Positions 8,698 to 17,218 are shown, numbered from the stretch's first letter. The stretch: DNA of 64,000 nt from Leeia oryzae DSM 17879 (GCF_000376945.1 NZ_AQXU01000016.1:1-64000), one strand, 5' to 3'. A program made the numbers and translations. The notes: a model not told the origin generated them from the letters alone.

Positions 8698-8739
8698 TTG
8701 ACCAAGATCAAAGTTCTCGCCCCCTAAAAGGATTGATAT
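8698..8739 (+). promoter_or_regulatory. FNR/ANR box with class II promoter
   Basis: TTGAC-CAAG-ATCAA (8698-8711) fits the FNR/ANR consensus with one change. A -10 element TGATAT at 8734-8739 places the start site near 8746, exactly 41.5 bases from the centre of the box, the class II activation geometry. It should make the DUF3149 gene oxygen-regulated. Confidence 0.65.
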
Positions 8740-8793
8740 ATGCATATTGTAATTTTGTGCTTATTAATCAAAGTCGTTTGTGGGAGAAATACC

Positions 8794-8967
8794 ATGCAAG
8801 AGCTAATGAAAGAATTGTTTACTACTGATATCGGTCTGCTGAGCCTGTTCACGATTGGCTTTGTATTGGTCATCGGCATCTACATTTACAACTTTGTACG
8901 CCGCCACGTGGCTGAAGATACCGCAGCACACATGCATGACGAAGATACCCATAAAATCAGCCACTGA
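8794..8967 (+). CDS. Small DUF3149 single-helix membrane protein
   Basis: A 57-residue protein of the DUF3149 family, function unknown. One membrane helix (about residues 13-35, LLSLFTIGFVLVIGIYIYNF) is followed by a short cytoplasmic or periplasmic tail rich in His and Asp (HMHDEDTHKISH) that could bind metal. GGGAGA five bases before the ATG at 8794 sets the start; the longer frame from 8740 lacks one. The gene stands alone between a predicted FNR-dependent promoter and an intrinsic terminator, so it is likely switched on at low oxygen. Similar small proteins often accompany respiratory complexes, but no such genes are adjacent. Confidence 0.8.
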   Translation: MQELMKELFTTDIGLLSLFTIGFVLVIGIYIYNFVRRHVAEDTAAHMHDEDTHKISH

Positions 8968-9010
8968 TTTGTTGTGATTGATTTGTAGTTACTGCCCCTC
9001 TCCGGCAAGT

Positions 9011-9041
9011 ACAAAAACAGCCCGTCAAGGGCTGTTTTTGT
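9011..9041. terminator. Bidirectional intrinsic terminator
   Basis: Perfect 13-base inverted repeat (9011-9023 and 9029-9041) with a five-base loop and A/T runs on both sides, between the convergent DUF3149 and glycine-zipper genes. Confidence 0.9.
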
Positions 9042-9074
9042 TGGCGCTACCTTTATGCAGATTCCGTATTCAGG

Positions 9075-9473
9075 TTAATCGTAGCGACGGTAGTAATAGT
9101 TGTGACGGTAATCATCATGCCGGTATTGGCCAAGATGCAATCCGTTATCATGATGGAAGCGTTTCCAGTGGCGTTTGCCATGGTCGTGATCGTCATCGTC
9201 ATCGTAGTAATAACGTGGCTCGACGTACCGTACTTCTCTCACGACCGGTGCCGGGCGGCTTCTTCTGTGGGTATCGCTACCGATTGCTGCACCTGCGGCA
9301 CCACCGATAGCAGCCCCGAGGATGGCGCCGTCGCGGTCGCCTACTTCGTGCCCGACCACAGCACCAACACCAGCGCCAATCGCGCCACCAATCCATGTAT
9401 TGCTGCTGATACTATCTGCTTGGGCAAACGTGCTCAGCGCCAGAAAGCCGACCAAACCAAGTAGTTTTTTCAT
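9075..9473 (-). CDS. Exported glycine-zipper protein with His/Asp/Tyr-rich tail
   Basis: A 132-residue envelope protein. Residues 1-19 are a signal peptide (MKKLLGLVGFLALSTFAQA, cleavage after AQA). Residues 27-63 form a glycine zipper (IGGAIGAGVGAVVGHEVGD and a second G-rich hairpin), which inserts in or lies against the outer membrane. The C-terminal half is strongly charged and aromatic, with a run of Asp/His and many Tyr and Arg, and may bind metal or cell wall. CAGGAG seven bases upstream sets the start at 9473. Exact role unknown; glycine-zipper proteins of this size often belong to envelope-stress regulons. Confidence 0.8.
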   Translation of the reverse strand: MKKLLGLVGFLALSTFAQADSISSNTWIGGAIGAGVGAVVGHEVGDRDGAILGAAIGGAAGAAIGSDTHRRSRPAPVVREVRYVEPRYYYDDDDDHDHGKRHWKRFHHDNGLHLGQYRHDDYRHNYYYRRYD

Positions 9474-9611
9474 GATGTTACTCCTGTCTGCGTTGGAACA
9501 TGGGGCCAGTATGTCACTGGCGAGCTGAACCGAACCTGAACACAAGTTACATCGCGTTTCTGGCGATCTGGATTAAAATACCAGCCCGAACCGTCGTTGA
9601 GTACATGCCAG

Positions 9612-10010
9612 ATGAAAGCCAAACCTGTTGATCTTTGCCCATGTGGCAGTCAGCGCCCTGCCAGCGCCTGTTGCCTGCCGTTGCTGGACGGACTGCGACC
9701 AGCCGCGACGCCTGAAGCACTGATGCGGTCCCGCTATGTGGCGTATGTACTTGGTAACGAGCCTTACCTGCTACGAACCTGGGCGGCAGAAAATCGTCCG
9801 GACTCATTGGGACTTGCGGATGATACGGCAACCAAGTGGCTGGGATTAACGGTGCATCATGCCAGGCAAGCAAATGACCGTGAGGGAGAGGTGCGGTTTA
9901 CCGCCCGTTACAAGGTACAAGGTAAAGCCCACCGGCTGACCGAGACCAGCCGCTTTCGTCTGGAAGGTGAGCAATGGGTGTATGTGGATGGCGTGATCGA
10001 GGAAGCTTAA
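9612..10010 (+). CDS. YchJ family SEC-C zinc-motif protein
   Basis: A 132-residue member of the YchJ/UPF0225 family, function unknown. The N-terminus has the SEC-C zinc motif, CPCGS followed by CC (about residues 9-22), and the remaining residues form the NTF2-like fold with the typical MRSRYVAYVLGNEPYLLRTW segment near 38-57. The Cys pattern is intact, so zinc should bind. ATG 9612 is chosen as the first methionine next to the motif; an upstream TTG at 9597 is possible. Ends eight bases before the convergent SRPBCC gene. Confidence 0.88.
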   Translation: MKAKPVDLCPCGSQRPASACCLPLLDGLRPAATPEALMRSRYVAYVLGNEPYLLRTWAAENRPDSLGLADDTATKWLGLTVHHARQANDREGEVRFTARYKVQGKAHRLTETSRFRLEGEQWVYVDGVIEEA

Positions 10011-10017
10011 CCCTTGC

Positions 10018-10500
10018 TTACAGGGTTGCAACCAGTGCTTCTAGCTGGTCAGTCGCCTGATCCCAACCGGGGTGAAACCCCATCTGCTCATGCATTTCCC
10101 TGTCCGCCACCGTCCAGTGCATTACCCGGGCGGTGTAGCGGGTATCACCATTCACGTCTTCAAACGTCAGGACAACCGTCATGAACGGTTTTTCCGAAGG
10201 TTCCCATGCCGAGGTGTAGGCATCGGTAAACACCAGTTTTTCGTTCGGAACAACTTCCAGATACACGCCATGGTTGGGAAATTCATTGCCATCGGGTGCA
10301 CGCATGATGATTCTGGACGCACCACCTGGCCGCACATCGACTTCTACCACGGGCGTGGTATAGGGCCTGGGGGTGAACCATTGCTTGAGCAGCTCGGGCT
10401 CTGTCCATGCGCGATAGACTTTTTCACGCGGGGCATGGATGAGACGGGTCAGTACCAGTTCCCGTTCGGTTGTCGGTAGGGATTGCGGATCAGGGCTCAT
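10018..10500 (-). CDS. SRPBCC family protein (AHSA1-type)
   Basis: A 160-residue START-like (SRPBCC) protein of the AHSA1/Aha1-like branch with a deep hydrophobic pocket; ligand unknown. Family features are LVLTRLIHAPREKVYRAWTE near 14-33, the WFTP turn at 41-44, the PGG loop near 58-60 and the C-terminal helix with GFHPGWDQATDQLEAL. AAGGAG seven bases before the ATG sets the start. Bacterial relatives are often paired with ArsR regulators, but none is adjacent here. Confidence 0.87.
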   Translation of the reverse strand: MSPDPQSLPTTERELVLTRLIHAPREKVYRAWTEPELLKQWFTPRPYTTPVVEVDVRPGGASRIIMRAPDGNEFPNHGVYLEVVPNEKLVFTDAYTSAWEPSEKPFMTVVLTFEDVNGDTRYTARVMHWTVADREMHEQMGFHPGWDQATDQLEALVATL

Positions 10501-10602
10501 GAGAAACTCCTTGCATCATCCGGCCGGTCAGGCCAGAACAACGGATGGTTTTTAGCAGTTTGGCATAAGCAATGCCCCAAGACAATGCGCGATTCATACG
10601 AC

Positions 10603-10645
10603 AAAAAAACATCCCCGGTCCAAGTACATGGAACCGGGGATGTTT
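10603..10645 (-). terminator. Intrinsic terminator after the glutamine synthetase-like gene
   Basis: 13-base perfect stem (10607-10619 and 10633-10645) followed on the minus strand by a run of seven T, 25 bases past the stop codon. Confidence 0.9.
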
Positions 10646-10669
10646 GCCGGGGCAACCCTAGCGGGCAGA

Positions 10670-12013
10670 TTAAATCTGGCCAGCCAGGTAGCGGCGCTCC
10701 CAAGGGGTGATTTCGCTATAGAAACTTTGCAGCTCGATCTCTTTGGTGGCGATGAAGGCATTGGTGAACTCTTCGCCAAAACAGCGCTTGGCGGTGTCAT
10801 ACTTGGCCATGTCGGCCAAGGCGGCATCCAGTGTGGCAGGCAGCGTTGCTTCGCCACCGTAGACATTACCGGTTGCAGCTGGAGACGGATACAGCTTTTC
10901 TTCGATACCCAGCAGGCCGGTTGCCAGGCTGGCGGCCAGTGCCAGGTACGGGTTGGCATCACACCCTGGCAAGCGGTTTTCGACGCGGCGAGCCGCTGGC
11001 GAAGAGACCGGTACGCGCAGACCGACGGAGCGGTTGTCGATACCCCATTCCAGGTTGATTGGCGCAGCAGAGCCTTTGACAAAGCGGCGGTAGGCGTTGA
11101 CGTTAGGTGCCAGAATTGGCATCACATGCGGCAGATAACGCTGCATGCCGGCGATGAAATGATAGAAGGTATCGCTGGCTTCGCCATCTTCTTTGCTAAA
11201 TACGTTATTACCGGCTTCATCCACAATGCTCTGGTGAATATGCATGGAGCTGCCGGCTACCCCGGCCATCGGCTTGGCCATACACACTACCAGCAGGCCG
11301 TGCTTGGCACCGACTTCACGCATTGCATATTTGAACAGGAAGGTCTGGTCAGCCAGTTTCAGCGGGTCACCATGTTTCAGGTTGATTTCGAACTGGCCTG
11401 GGCCCATCTCGTGTACGAAGGTATCGCCATCGATCTGCAGCACTTCCAGTGCTTGCAGCAGGTCATCCCAGAATGCGCTAAACGAATTCAGGGCAGAGAA
11501 GCTGAAAGATGCCTGGCCTAGCTCGCGACGACCCAATGGGTCTGTTGGCGGCTGCAATGGCTGGTTTGGATCCGGATTCGGGGCCAGTACGTAGAACTCC
11601 AGCTCTGGCGCCACAATGGCTTGCCAGCCGCGCTTTTTGTACTGTGCCAATACGTTCTTCAGAACAGAACGGGATGCCAGTGGCGTCAGTGAACCATCGT
11701 TGTCTTCACAGTCGTTGATGACCAGTGCACGTGGCTGAGGCGCCCAAGGCACGGCACGCAGGGTGCTGTAGTCTGGCACCAGGGTTGCGTCCGGGTCATG
11801 CTCGCCGTAAAAACGGTAATCAGGATAATCGCCGGTGACGGCCTGAATAGGGATGGCACGTGCACAACGCACGACCTGACCATTCATGAAACCGGCGGCA
11901 GGTAATGCCTTCCCACGTGGAATGCCGTTAATGTCAGGAAAAATACATTCCACTTCACGTGCTTTTAATGCGGTTAAAAACTCGGTGACCTGGCTTGGTA
12001 CTACATTTGACAT
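10670..12013 (-). CDS. Glutamine synthetase family protein (PuuA-like)
   Basis: An ATP-dependent ligase of the glutamine synthetase superfamily, 447 residues. The sequence has the EXE metal ligands (APELEFYVL near 139-147), the glutamate-binding region, the HIHQS catalytic loop of the beta-barrel and the RVENRLPGCDANPYLA segment near the C-terminus. The length and motifs fit the gamma-glutamylpolyamine synthetase (PuuA/SpuI/GlnA3) branch rather than GlnA, which is about 470 residues with an adenylylation tyrosine near the C-terminus that I do not see. Substrate is therefore probably putrescine or another amine, used for amine catabolism. No puu neighbours are present. Confidence 0.88.
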   Translation of the reverse strand: MSNVVPSQVTEFLTALKAREVECIFPDINGIPRGKALPAAGFMNGQVVRCARAIPIQAVTGDYPDYRFYGEHDPDATLVPDYSTLRAVPWAPQPRALVINDCEDNDGSLTPLASRSVLKNVLAQYKKRGWQAIVAPELEFYVLAPNPDPNQPLQPPTDPLGRRELGQASFSFSALNSFSAFWDDLLQALEVLQIDGDTFVHEMGPGQFEINLKHGDPLKLADQTFLFKYAMREVGAKHGLLVVCMAKPMAGVAGSSMHIHQSIVDEAGNNVFSKEDGEASDTFYHFIAGMQRYLPHVMPILAPNVNAYRRFVKGSAAPINLEWGIDNRSVGLRVPVSSPAARRVENRLPGCDANPYLALAASLATGLLGIEEKLYPSPAATGNVYGGEATLPATLDAALADMAKYDTAKRCFGEEFTNAFIATKEIELQSFYSEITPWERRYLAGQI

Positions 12014-12195
12014 GTCGATAATCTCATCAGAACAGGCAACTTGCCTTATTTAATATTCCGCATTGCGAAATCAAAATCCGTTATGCGGTTCATTTGAAAA
12101 GTCTATCAGAGACCAGACCTTAGGGCTAGTCTCACCATCGCTAAATCGCTACACTGCAAAAAGAATACTGTATTCACAAATCCGGGGGAATGAAA

Positions 12196-12828
12196 ATGCT
12201 CATCAGTCATGCACTGATCCTGTTCACACTGACGGCTGCGTTGCTTACCATCACCCCAGGGCTGGATACTGCGCTGGTGATGAGTACCTCCATGCGCCGT
12301 GGAGGACGCTCTGGCTGGGTCGCGGGCTTGGGGGTCTGTGTGGGCTGCCTGTTATGGGGGCTGCTGGTTGCACTTGGGCTGGGGGCGCTGCTGGAGGCCT
12401 CTGGCAAGCTGTACCAGTTACTCAAAATGGCAGGTGCGCTATACCTGATCTATATCGCCATTCAGCTATGGCGACGAAAGGAAAGCACTGCTGACGTAGA
12501 AAGTACTGACAGCGGACTGGTCCAGCAGCAGTCTGACATGCAGCTGTTCAGACAAGGGCTGCTGACCAACCTGCTGAATCCGAAAATCGGTATTTTCTAC
12601 GTGACATTTTTGCCACAGTTCATCCCGCCCCATGTCAATGTGACGGCATTCAGTGTGCTGCTGGCGAGCATTCATGCCATTGAAGGCATGCTCTGGTTCG
12701 GTTTGCTGGCCATGCTGGTGGGACAAAGTCACAAAAAGCTGGATATGCAGCGCTGGCAAAAGCCGGTCGACAAGCTCACCGCTGTGGTATTCATGCTGTT
12801 TGGCGGCAAGTTGCTGTGGGATAAGTAA
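12196..12828 (+). CDS. LysE/RhtB family amino-acid exporter
   Basis: Inner-membrane exporter of an amino acid or derivative, 210 residues with six hydrophobic helices. The family signature ITPGLDTALVMSTSMRRGGRSGWVAGLGV spans about residues 20-48 and includes the TPG...G pattern; the loop LLTNLLNPKIGIFYVTFLPQFI lies near 128-149. GGGGG seven bases before ATG 12196 favours this start over the ATG at 12190. Divergent from the glutamine synthetase-like gene. The substrate cannot be told from sequence. Confidence 0.92.
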   Translation: MLISHALILFTLTAALLTITPGLDTALVMSTSMRRGGRSGWVAGLGVCVGCLLWGLLVALGLGALLEASGKLYQLLKMAGALYLIYIAIQLWRRKESTADVESTDSGLVQQQSDMQLFRQGLLTNLLNPKIGIFYVTFLPQFIPPHVNVTAFSVLLASIHAIEGMLWFGLLAMLVGQSHKKLDMQRWQKPVDKLTAVVFMLFGGKLLWDK

Positions 12829-12836
12829 TAGCGAAA

Positions 12837-12880
12837 ACATGCAAAAAGGCGGCCCGGGATGCGACCGCCTTTTTGCATGT
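12837..12880. terminator. Bidirectional intrinsic terminator
   Basis: Perfect 16-base inverted repeat (12837-12852 and 12865-12880) with GGCGG core and A/T runs, between the convergent exporter and phosphatase genes. Confidence 0.9.
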
Positions 12881-12895
12881 CTGGATAACGTCAAA

Positions 12896-13582
12896 TCAGA
12901 TGAGTGGCGCTTTAAAACCACCTTTGGCGGCCAAGTGTCTGGCGGCAGCCTCTAGCGATGGGCAGACGGTAATGCCATGCGACAGTAGCTCGGTGGTGGG
13001 CGGCTTCAGGTCCGGAATCATGATGGGGGTCATACCGGCGGCCAGTGCGGCGCGAACGCCTGCTTCGGAGTCTTCCAGCACCACACAGTGCTTGGGTTGT
13101 ACTCCCAGACGAGACGCCGCTTCCAGAAAAATATCCGGTGCCGGTTTGCCGTTAACGACTTGATCGCCCCCGATCACATGCGGAAAACGATGCAGTACGT
13201 TGACGCTTTCCAATTTCTTTCTGGCCATGTCATGGCGGGTAGACGTAGCCACCGCCTTGGGCAATGGAATACTTTCCAGCCAGTCCAGCATGGTATGCAA
13301 GCCAGCCTTGACCGGGATACCGTTGCTGAACAGGGCTTCTTCATAGCGCGCCTTGAAGCGCTCCCGCACCGCGGCGGCATCAAACGTCGGACCAAACTGC
13401 TGGGACAGAAAGATATCGGCATCGCGAGAGTTACGCCCCAGTAACTGCATGGCGATCTCGATGGTCATGTTAAACCCGTGGTCTGCACACGCCGCCATGC
13501 CAGCTTGCTGGGCGATACGCTCGGTATCCAGCATCAAGCCGTCCATATCGAATAAAACGGCTTCTATGATTTGAAGGGTCAT
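12896..13582 (-). CDS. HAD superfamily phosphatase (beta-phosphoglucomutase-like)
   Basis: A 228-residue HAD hydrolase, subfamily IA with an alpha-helical cap, acting on a small phosphorylated metabolite. Motif I is DMDGLMLD (12-19) with nucleophile Asp12 and acid Asp14; motif II is the ATSTRH threonine/serine near 111-116; motif III lysine lies in GKPAPDIF near 144-151; motif IV is VLEDSEAGVRAA near 167-178. The PAPDIFLEAA stretch is typical of beta-phosphoglucomutase/YcjU/YieH-like members. Its ATG touches the stop codon of the upstream exonuclease gene, so translation is coupled. Confidence 0.93.
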   Translation of the reverse strand: MTLQIIEAVLFDMDGLMLDTERIAQQAGMAACADHGFNMTIEIAMQLLGRNSRDADIFLSQQFGPTFDAAAVRERFKARYEEALFSNGIPVKAGLHTMLDWLESIPLPKAVATSTRHDMARKKLESVNVLHRFPHVIGGDQVVNGKPAPDIFLEAASRLGVQPKHCVVLEDSEAGVRAALAAGMTPIMIPDLKPPTTELLSHGITVCPSLEAAARHLAAKGGFKAPLI

Positions 13583-14992
13583 TTAGGTGCTTTCTGTCAG
13601 TAAGTGAATCGCCTCTGGCGGGACGGTTCTGATCTGCTTCTGGATGATCTTGCAGATATCCGGGTCAAAATTGGGCTGGGCGGTTTCCAGCAGTTGCCGT
13701 GCATCTTGCAGCGTACGGGCGGTGCCCAGATATCGCCAATCGTCGATGACGTGGTAGTCGGTATGCAGACCACTGGCATCGGCTTCTGCAATGGCCACCG
13801 CCCCCGGATACGGCCAGGATGCCAGCCGTAACTTGTTCATGGCGGCTTCCAGTCGGGCATTGTGGAAAGACAGCGGCTCTTTGCCGACACATGCCCCGTC
13901 GCATCGCTTCATGTGAAAATTGAAACAAGGGCTGTTGTTGCGCTTGCCGGCAGTTTCCAGCCCCGCATAAATCAGACACAGGCGATAACCGTCTGCCAGT
14001 TTACGCAACGCCGCCTGTGCCTCTTTAGCAGAATGGAACAATCCGTATCGAATTTCGTCCTTGCCGGGTAATTCATTGGCCTTGACCAGCACCGGCAACA
14101 GTGCCCCGCTCCCTTGCGGTTTGAGTATCCAGCTGCAAGCACTGTTCGTCGCCCGCAATTGCGGGTTGTAGGCGGGTTTACCGGACTTGATGAGTGAGGC
14201 TTCCAGCAACACGGCACCAAACTCGCCACAGGTCTCGGTAGCGGCCACCCGCCGGATCTGGCGGATCATCTCTTTCACGCGGCTATCTTTATGCTCGCCA
14301 CTGAAATACGACAATACCCGCTTGCGGATCTGGCTGTGTTTGCCCACATACAATAACGTATCGTTCTCGCCATACAGCCGGTACACCCCTACCCCTTCGG
14401 GCAAGGCATCCACGCTATCGGCATCCACCCCCTCCGGCAGGGTTGGCTGCTGCACCATGCGTGTAATTTCTTCGACCACCTTTTCCTTGCCGAGTTCTTT
14501 CTCTGCGGCCTGAATAAACTGCCAGAGCAATTCGGCATCGACCAGCGCCCGGTGACGGTTTTCGGCAATCAGCCCGTGCCTGGCGACGAGCGCATCCAGA
14601 TTATGTTTGTAATGCTCCGGGTACAAAGCCTTGGACAAACGTACAGTACACAGGGTATTGGCGCGGAACGGGCGCCCGAGGCGGGCAAAGGACTGTTTGA
14701 GAAAACCGTAGTCAAAGCGGGCATTGTGGGCAACAAACAGCTTGCCTTGCAAGCGTTGCAATACCTCGTCTGCCACCGCTTCAAAGGCTGGTGCATCGGC
14801 CACCATGTCATCGTCAATGCCGGTTAGCTGCTGGATAAAAGCTGGAATGTGCTGCCCGGGGTTGACCAGGGTACTCCACTGGCGAACACCGTCAGCGTCT
14901 ACTTCAACAATGCCGATCTCGGTGATGCGGTCTTTATGGATGGAGGCGCCGGTCGTTTCCAGATCGACAAAAACATAGCTTGGGGTAGTCAT
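13583..14992 (-). CDS. DnaQ-type 3'-5' exonuclease fused to UvrC-like GIY-YIG nuclease
   Basis: A 469-residue two-nuclease protein. Residues 5-165 form a DEDDh exonuclease with Asp10 and Glu12 (VDLETTG), Asp94 (ARFDYG), His147 and Asp152. Residues 198-280 form a GIY-YIG endonuclease of the UvrC N-terminal/Cho type (GVYRLYG..LLYVGKHSQIRKRVLSYF). The rest is the region found in Cho-like proteins, with several Cys (CFNFHMKRCDGACVG) that could bind metal. This fusion is known in many beta- and gammaproteobacteria and is thought to act in DNA repair. Followed with no gap by the HAD gene. Confidence 0.93.
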   Translation of the reverse strand: MTTPSYVFVDLETTGASIHKDRITEIGIVEVDADGVRQWSTLVNPGQHIPAFIQQLTGIDDDMVADAPAFEAVADEVLQRLQGKLFVAHNARFDYGFLKQSFARLGRPFRANTLCTVRLSKALYPEHYKHNLDALVARHGLIAENRHRALVDAELLWQFIQAAEKELGKEKVVEEITRMVQQPTLPEGVDADSVDALPEGVGVYRLYGENDTLLYVGKHSQIRKRVLSYFSGEHKDSRVKEMIRQIRRVAATETCGEFGAVLLEASLIKSGKPAYNPQLRATNSACSWILKPQGSGALLPVLVKANELPGKDEIRYGLFHSAKEAQAALRKLADGYRLCLIYAGLETAGKRNNSPCFNFHMKRCDGACVGKEPLSFHNARLEAAMNKLRLASWPYPGAVAIAEADASGLHTDYHVIDDWRYLGTARTLQDARQLLETAQPNFDPDICKIIQKQIRTVPPEAIHLLTEST

Positions 14993-15010
14993 GGGGATGA
15001 AGTGTAAGAG

Positions 15011-15049
15011 AAAACAGGCGGAACCTCCAACAACAGGCCGCCTGTTTTT
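15011..15049 (-). terminator. Intrinsic terminator after the ClpP-like gene
   Basis: 11-base stem (15011-15021 and 15038-15048) with A/T runs on both flanks, about 55 bases past the stop of the ClpP-like gene. Confidence 0.65.
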
Positions 15050-15103
15050 CGGTCATGAATAAGATTTCCGGGGTTGCCCAGGGCGTGTGCCGATGGTTGC
15101 GGC

Positions 15104-15739
15104 TTACTTTTTATCCGCTACTGGCTTGCGGCTTTTGCTTGCGGGTTTATCCTGCCCGCCTTTGTTCATTTGATGCAAGCGCTTGCGGATGGCATCCGAA
15201 TCCAGCCACAAGTCTCCCCCTTGCAAAATGATCTCGATTTCTTCATTGCTCAGGAACGGATGGCAGATGCGCTTCATGACTTTCTCGAACCACTTGCCGA
15301 CCGCCAGAATCTGGGCGTGCTGTTCATTGCCTTTGCCGATAAAACTGCCAGAGTAGTTATGGAACATCAGCTGGCAGTTATCGTGTACGTACAGGTCATC
15401 GCCCGCCAGGAAAAGCAGAGCGCCCATCGAGAAGGCCCGAGCCTCCAGCACCGTTACCACGCGCGCGCTGGAATCCAGCATATTGTTGATGATCTGCAAA
15501 CCGGTATCAAAATTGCCGCCCGGGGTGTTCAGATGCAGATAGATGACATCGGTTTCGCTCGCGGTACGCAAGGTATAAAGCATCTCGGCATACGCCATGG
15601 GCGATTGCAGCTCGCCAGAGATGTAATACGAAATCTGGCGGATGGCTACCTGACGCTCGAAGCGCTGGTATACAGGCTCCGGCGGCAGATCATCTTCCAT
15701 GTCATTCTGGATGCCGTTCTGGCTGTTCGGGATAGTCAT
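15104..15739 (-). CDS. ClpP-like serine protease (S14 family)
   Basis: A 211-residue peptidase of the ClpP fold that is clearly not the housekeeping ClpP. The Clp triad can be read as Ser104 (AFSMGALLFLAG), His127 (LMFHNYSG) and Asp176 (QGGDLWLDSDAI); the oxyanion loop NTPGG is at 71-75. The N-terminus lacks the processing site and axial loop of ClpP, and the C-terminus, after the equivalent of the handle, ends in a Lys-rich tail instead of the usual EYGLVD motif. No ATPase gene (clpX or clpA) is near. It may work with another unfoldase or alone. Confidence 0.85.
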   Translation of the reverse strand: MTIPNSQNGIQNDMEDDLPPEPVYQRFERQVAIRQISYYISGELQSPMAYAEMLYTLRTASETDVIYLHLNTPGGNFDTGLQIINNMLDSSARVVTVLEARAFSMGALLFLAGDDLYVHDNCQLMFHNYSGSFIGKGNEQHAQILAVGKWFEKVMKRICHPFLSNEEIEIILQGGDLWLDSDAIRKRLHQMNKGGQDKPASKSRKPVADKK

Positions 15740-15769
15740 GTTGGTCTCCTGTCACCCGCTGCAAGCGGG

Positions 15770-16963
15770 TTATAACGCATGTGGCCGGAACCGGAAAGAC
15801 AGCAACCAGCTTAACAGGCCTGCTGCCACTAATCCTAGCATGCCAAAAGACAACCACAATGCCGATTTGGACAACAAAGGCGACACCACGCCGCTGGTAA
15901 AGCCCGCCAGCCCAATCTGGATGGCGGACTGCAATGAAGCTACCATGCCCCGGCGCAGCGGAAACAGGTCCAGCGCCACCAACGTGACACTGGTAGACGA
16001 TAGCGACATGCCGCAGGTATAGATCATGACCGGCAGAATGGTCCACGGCAATGCCGGATGCCATATGGCATGGTAGGTCACATTAAACACGGCTGCGGTG
16101 CCCATGATGGCAAACGCACAGCCCACCGTGAAACGCGTGGAATACTTGCCCGCCATTTTGCCGGATAACCAGCCGCCGACAAAAATCCCCGCCACCGCAG
16201 GTACGAACAGGTAACCGAATTCGGCGCCTTCCAGCCCCAGATGGGTGGTTAGCAAGACAGGCGCAGAAGAAATATACAAAAACAGGCCCGAGAAATTCAG
16301 CGCCACGGTCAGTGCCACCATCAGGAAGGCCGGATCAAACGCCATTTCTCGATACCCGCCGGCCAGATCACGCGGCGACAACGACTGCCGCTTGTGCTCC
16401 AGCAAGGTTTCCGGCAACAGTTTGTAGCAGGCATAGAGCAGCACGGAAGTCAGGGCGGCCACAAACAGAAAGATGGAATGCCAGCCAAAGGCTTCATGCA
16501 GAAAGCCGCCAATTACCGGTGCAATACCCGGCGCCAGCGAGAAGATCATGGTGACCTTGGACATCAGTTGCTGCGCTTCGTGTCCGTCAAAGCGGTCGCG
16601 AACCATGGCCCGCCCTACCGTAATGCCCGCACCGGCCGACAACCCTTGCAGAATGCGGAAAAACATCAGGTATTCAATGCGATACGATGCGGCACACCCA
16701 AAGGTGGCCACCGCAAAAACAAACAGCGAGACCAGAATGACCGGCCGACGACCGATGGCATCCGAGATGGAGCCGTGCCAGAGCATCATCACGCTGAACG
16801 CCAGCATGTAAGCCGTCAGGGTTTGCTGCACCTCCAGCGGCGTGGCATGCAGACTGCGACCGATCTCAGCAAAGGCTGGCAGATAGGCATCTATGGAAAA
16901 TGGCCCCAGCATGGCAAGGCATGCAAGGATGGTGGCCAGAGACCAGTTTTTGCTTTTATTCAT
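15770..16963 (-). CDS. Bcr/CflA family multidrug efflux MFS transporter
   Basis: Inner-membrane proton-driven drug exporter, 397 residues with 12 membrane helices. The start GPFSIDAYLPAF (helix 1), the loop 2-3 motif GSISDAIGRRPVILV and motif C in helix 5 (TMIFSLAPGIAPVIGGFLHEAFGW) are those of the DHA1 Bcr/CflA subfamily. The gene stands 30 bases upstream of the ClpP-like gene on the same strand, with a small stem (ACCCGC/GCGGGT) between them. Substrates of this family include bicyclomycin, chloramphenicol and sulfonamides; this member's is not known. Confidence 0.93.
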   Translation of the reverse strand: MNKSKNWSLATILACLAMLGPFSIDAYLPAFAEIGRSLHATPLEVQQTLTAYMLAFSVMMLWHGSISDAIGRRPVILVSLFVFAVATFGCAASYRIEYLMFFRILQGLSAGAGITVGRAMVRDRFDGHEAQQLMSKVTMIFSLAPGIAPVIGGFLHEAFGWHSIFLFVAALTSVLLYACYKLLPETLLEHKRQSLSPRDLAGGYREMAFDPAFLMVALTVALNFSGLFLYISSAPVLLTTHLGLEGAEFGYLFVPAVAGIFVGGWLSGKMAGKYSTRFTVGCAFAIMGTAAVFNVTYHAIWHPALPWTILPVMIYTCGMSLSSTSVTLVALDLFPLRRGMVASLQSAIQIGLAGFTSGVVSPLLSKSALWLSFGMLGLVAAGLLSWLLSFRFRPHAL

Positions 16964-17218
16964 AAGGTCCGGATTTCTTTAATGATTTTTGTCACGCACG
17001 TTTCAAGGGTGCCGGTCGGGATGTCAACGGGTTAAGGCTCTATCATCCACCAATATACAATATACGAACAGGTACAGTTGAATTAAAACCCGGGTGAAGC
17101 CGCATGGCAGCACCACCCGGCCAACCCGTTTTGCATAAGATAGGAGGAATCCGGTACAGGCTGTTAAAATACCCTCCGGGCGGGTTCATCCAAGCCGCCA
17201 ATCCATCTGAAAGATTGC

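Noticed and set aside
12160-12180. Short palindrome GAATACTGTATTC before the LysE-type gene as an SOS box
   Set aside because: Does not fit CTGT-N8-ACAG; left unassigned.
15754-15771. ACCCGC/GCGGGT hairpin between the MFS and ClpP-like genes
   Set aside because: Short stem with no T run; too weak to call a terminator.
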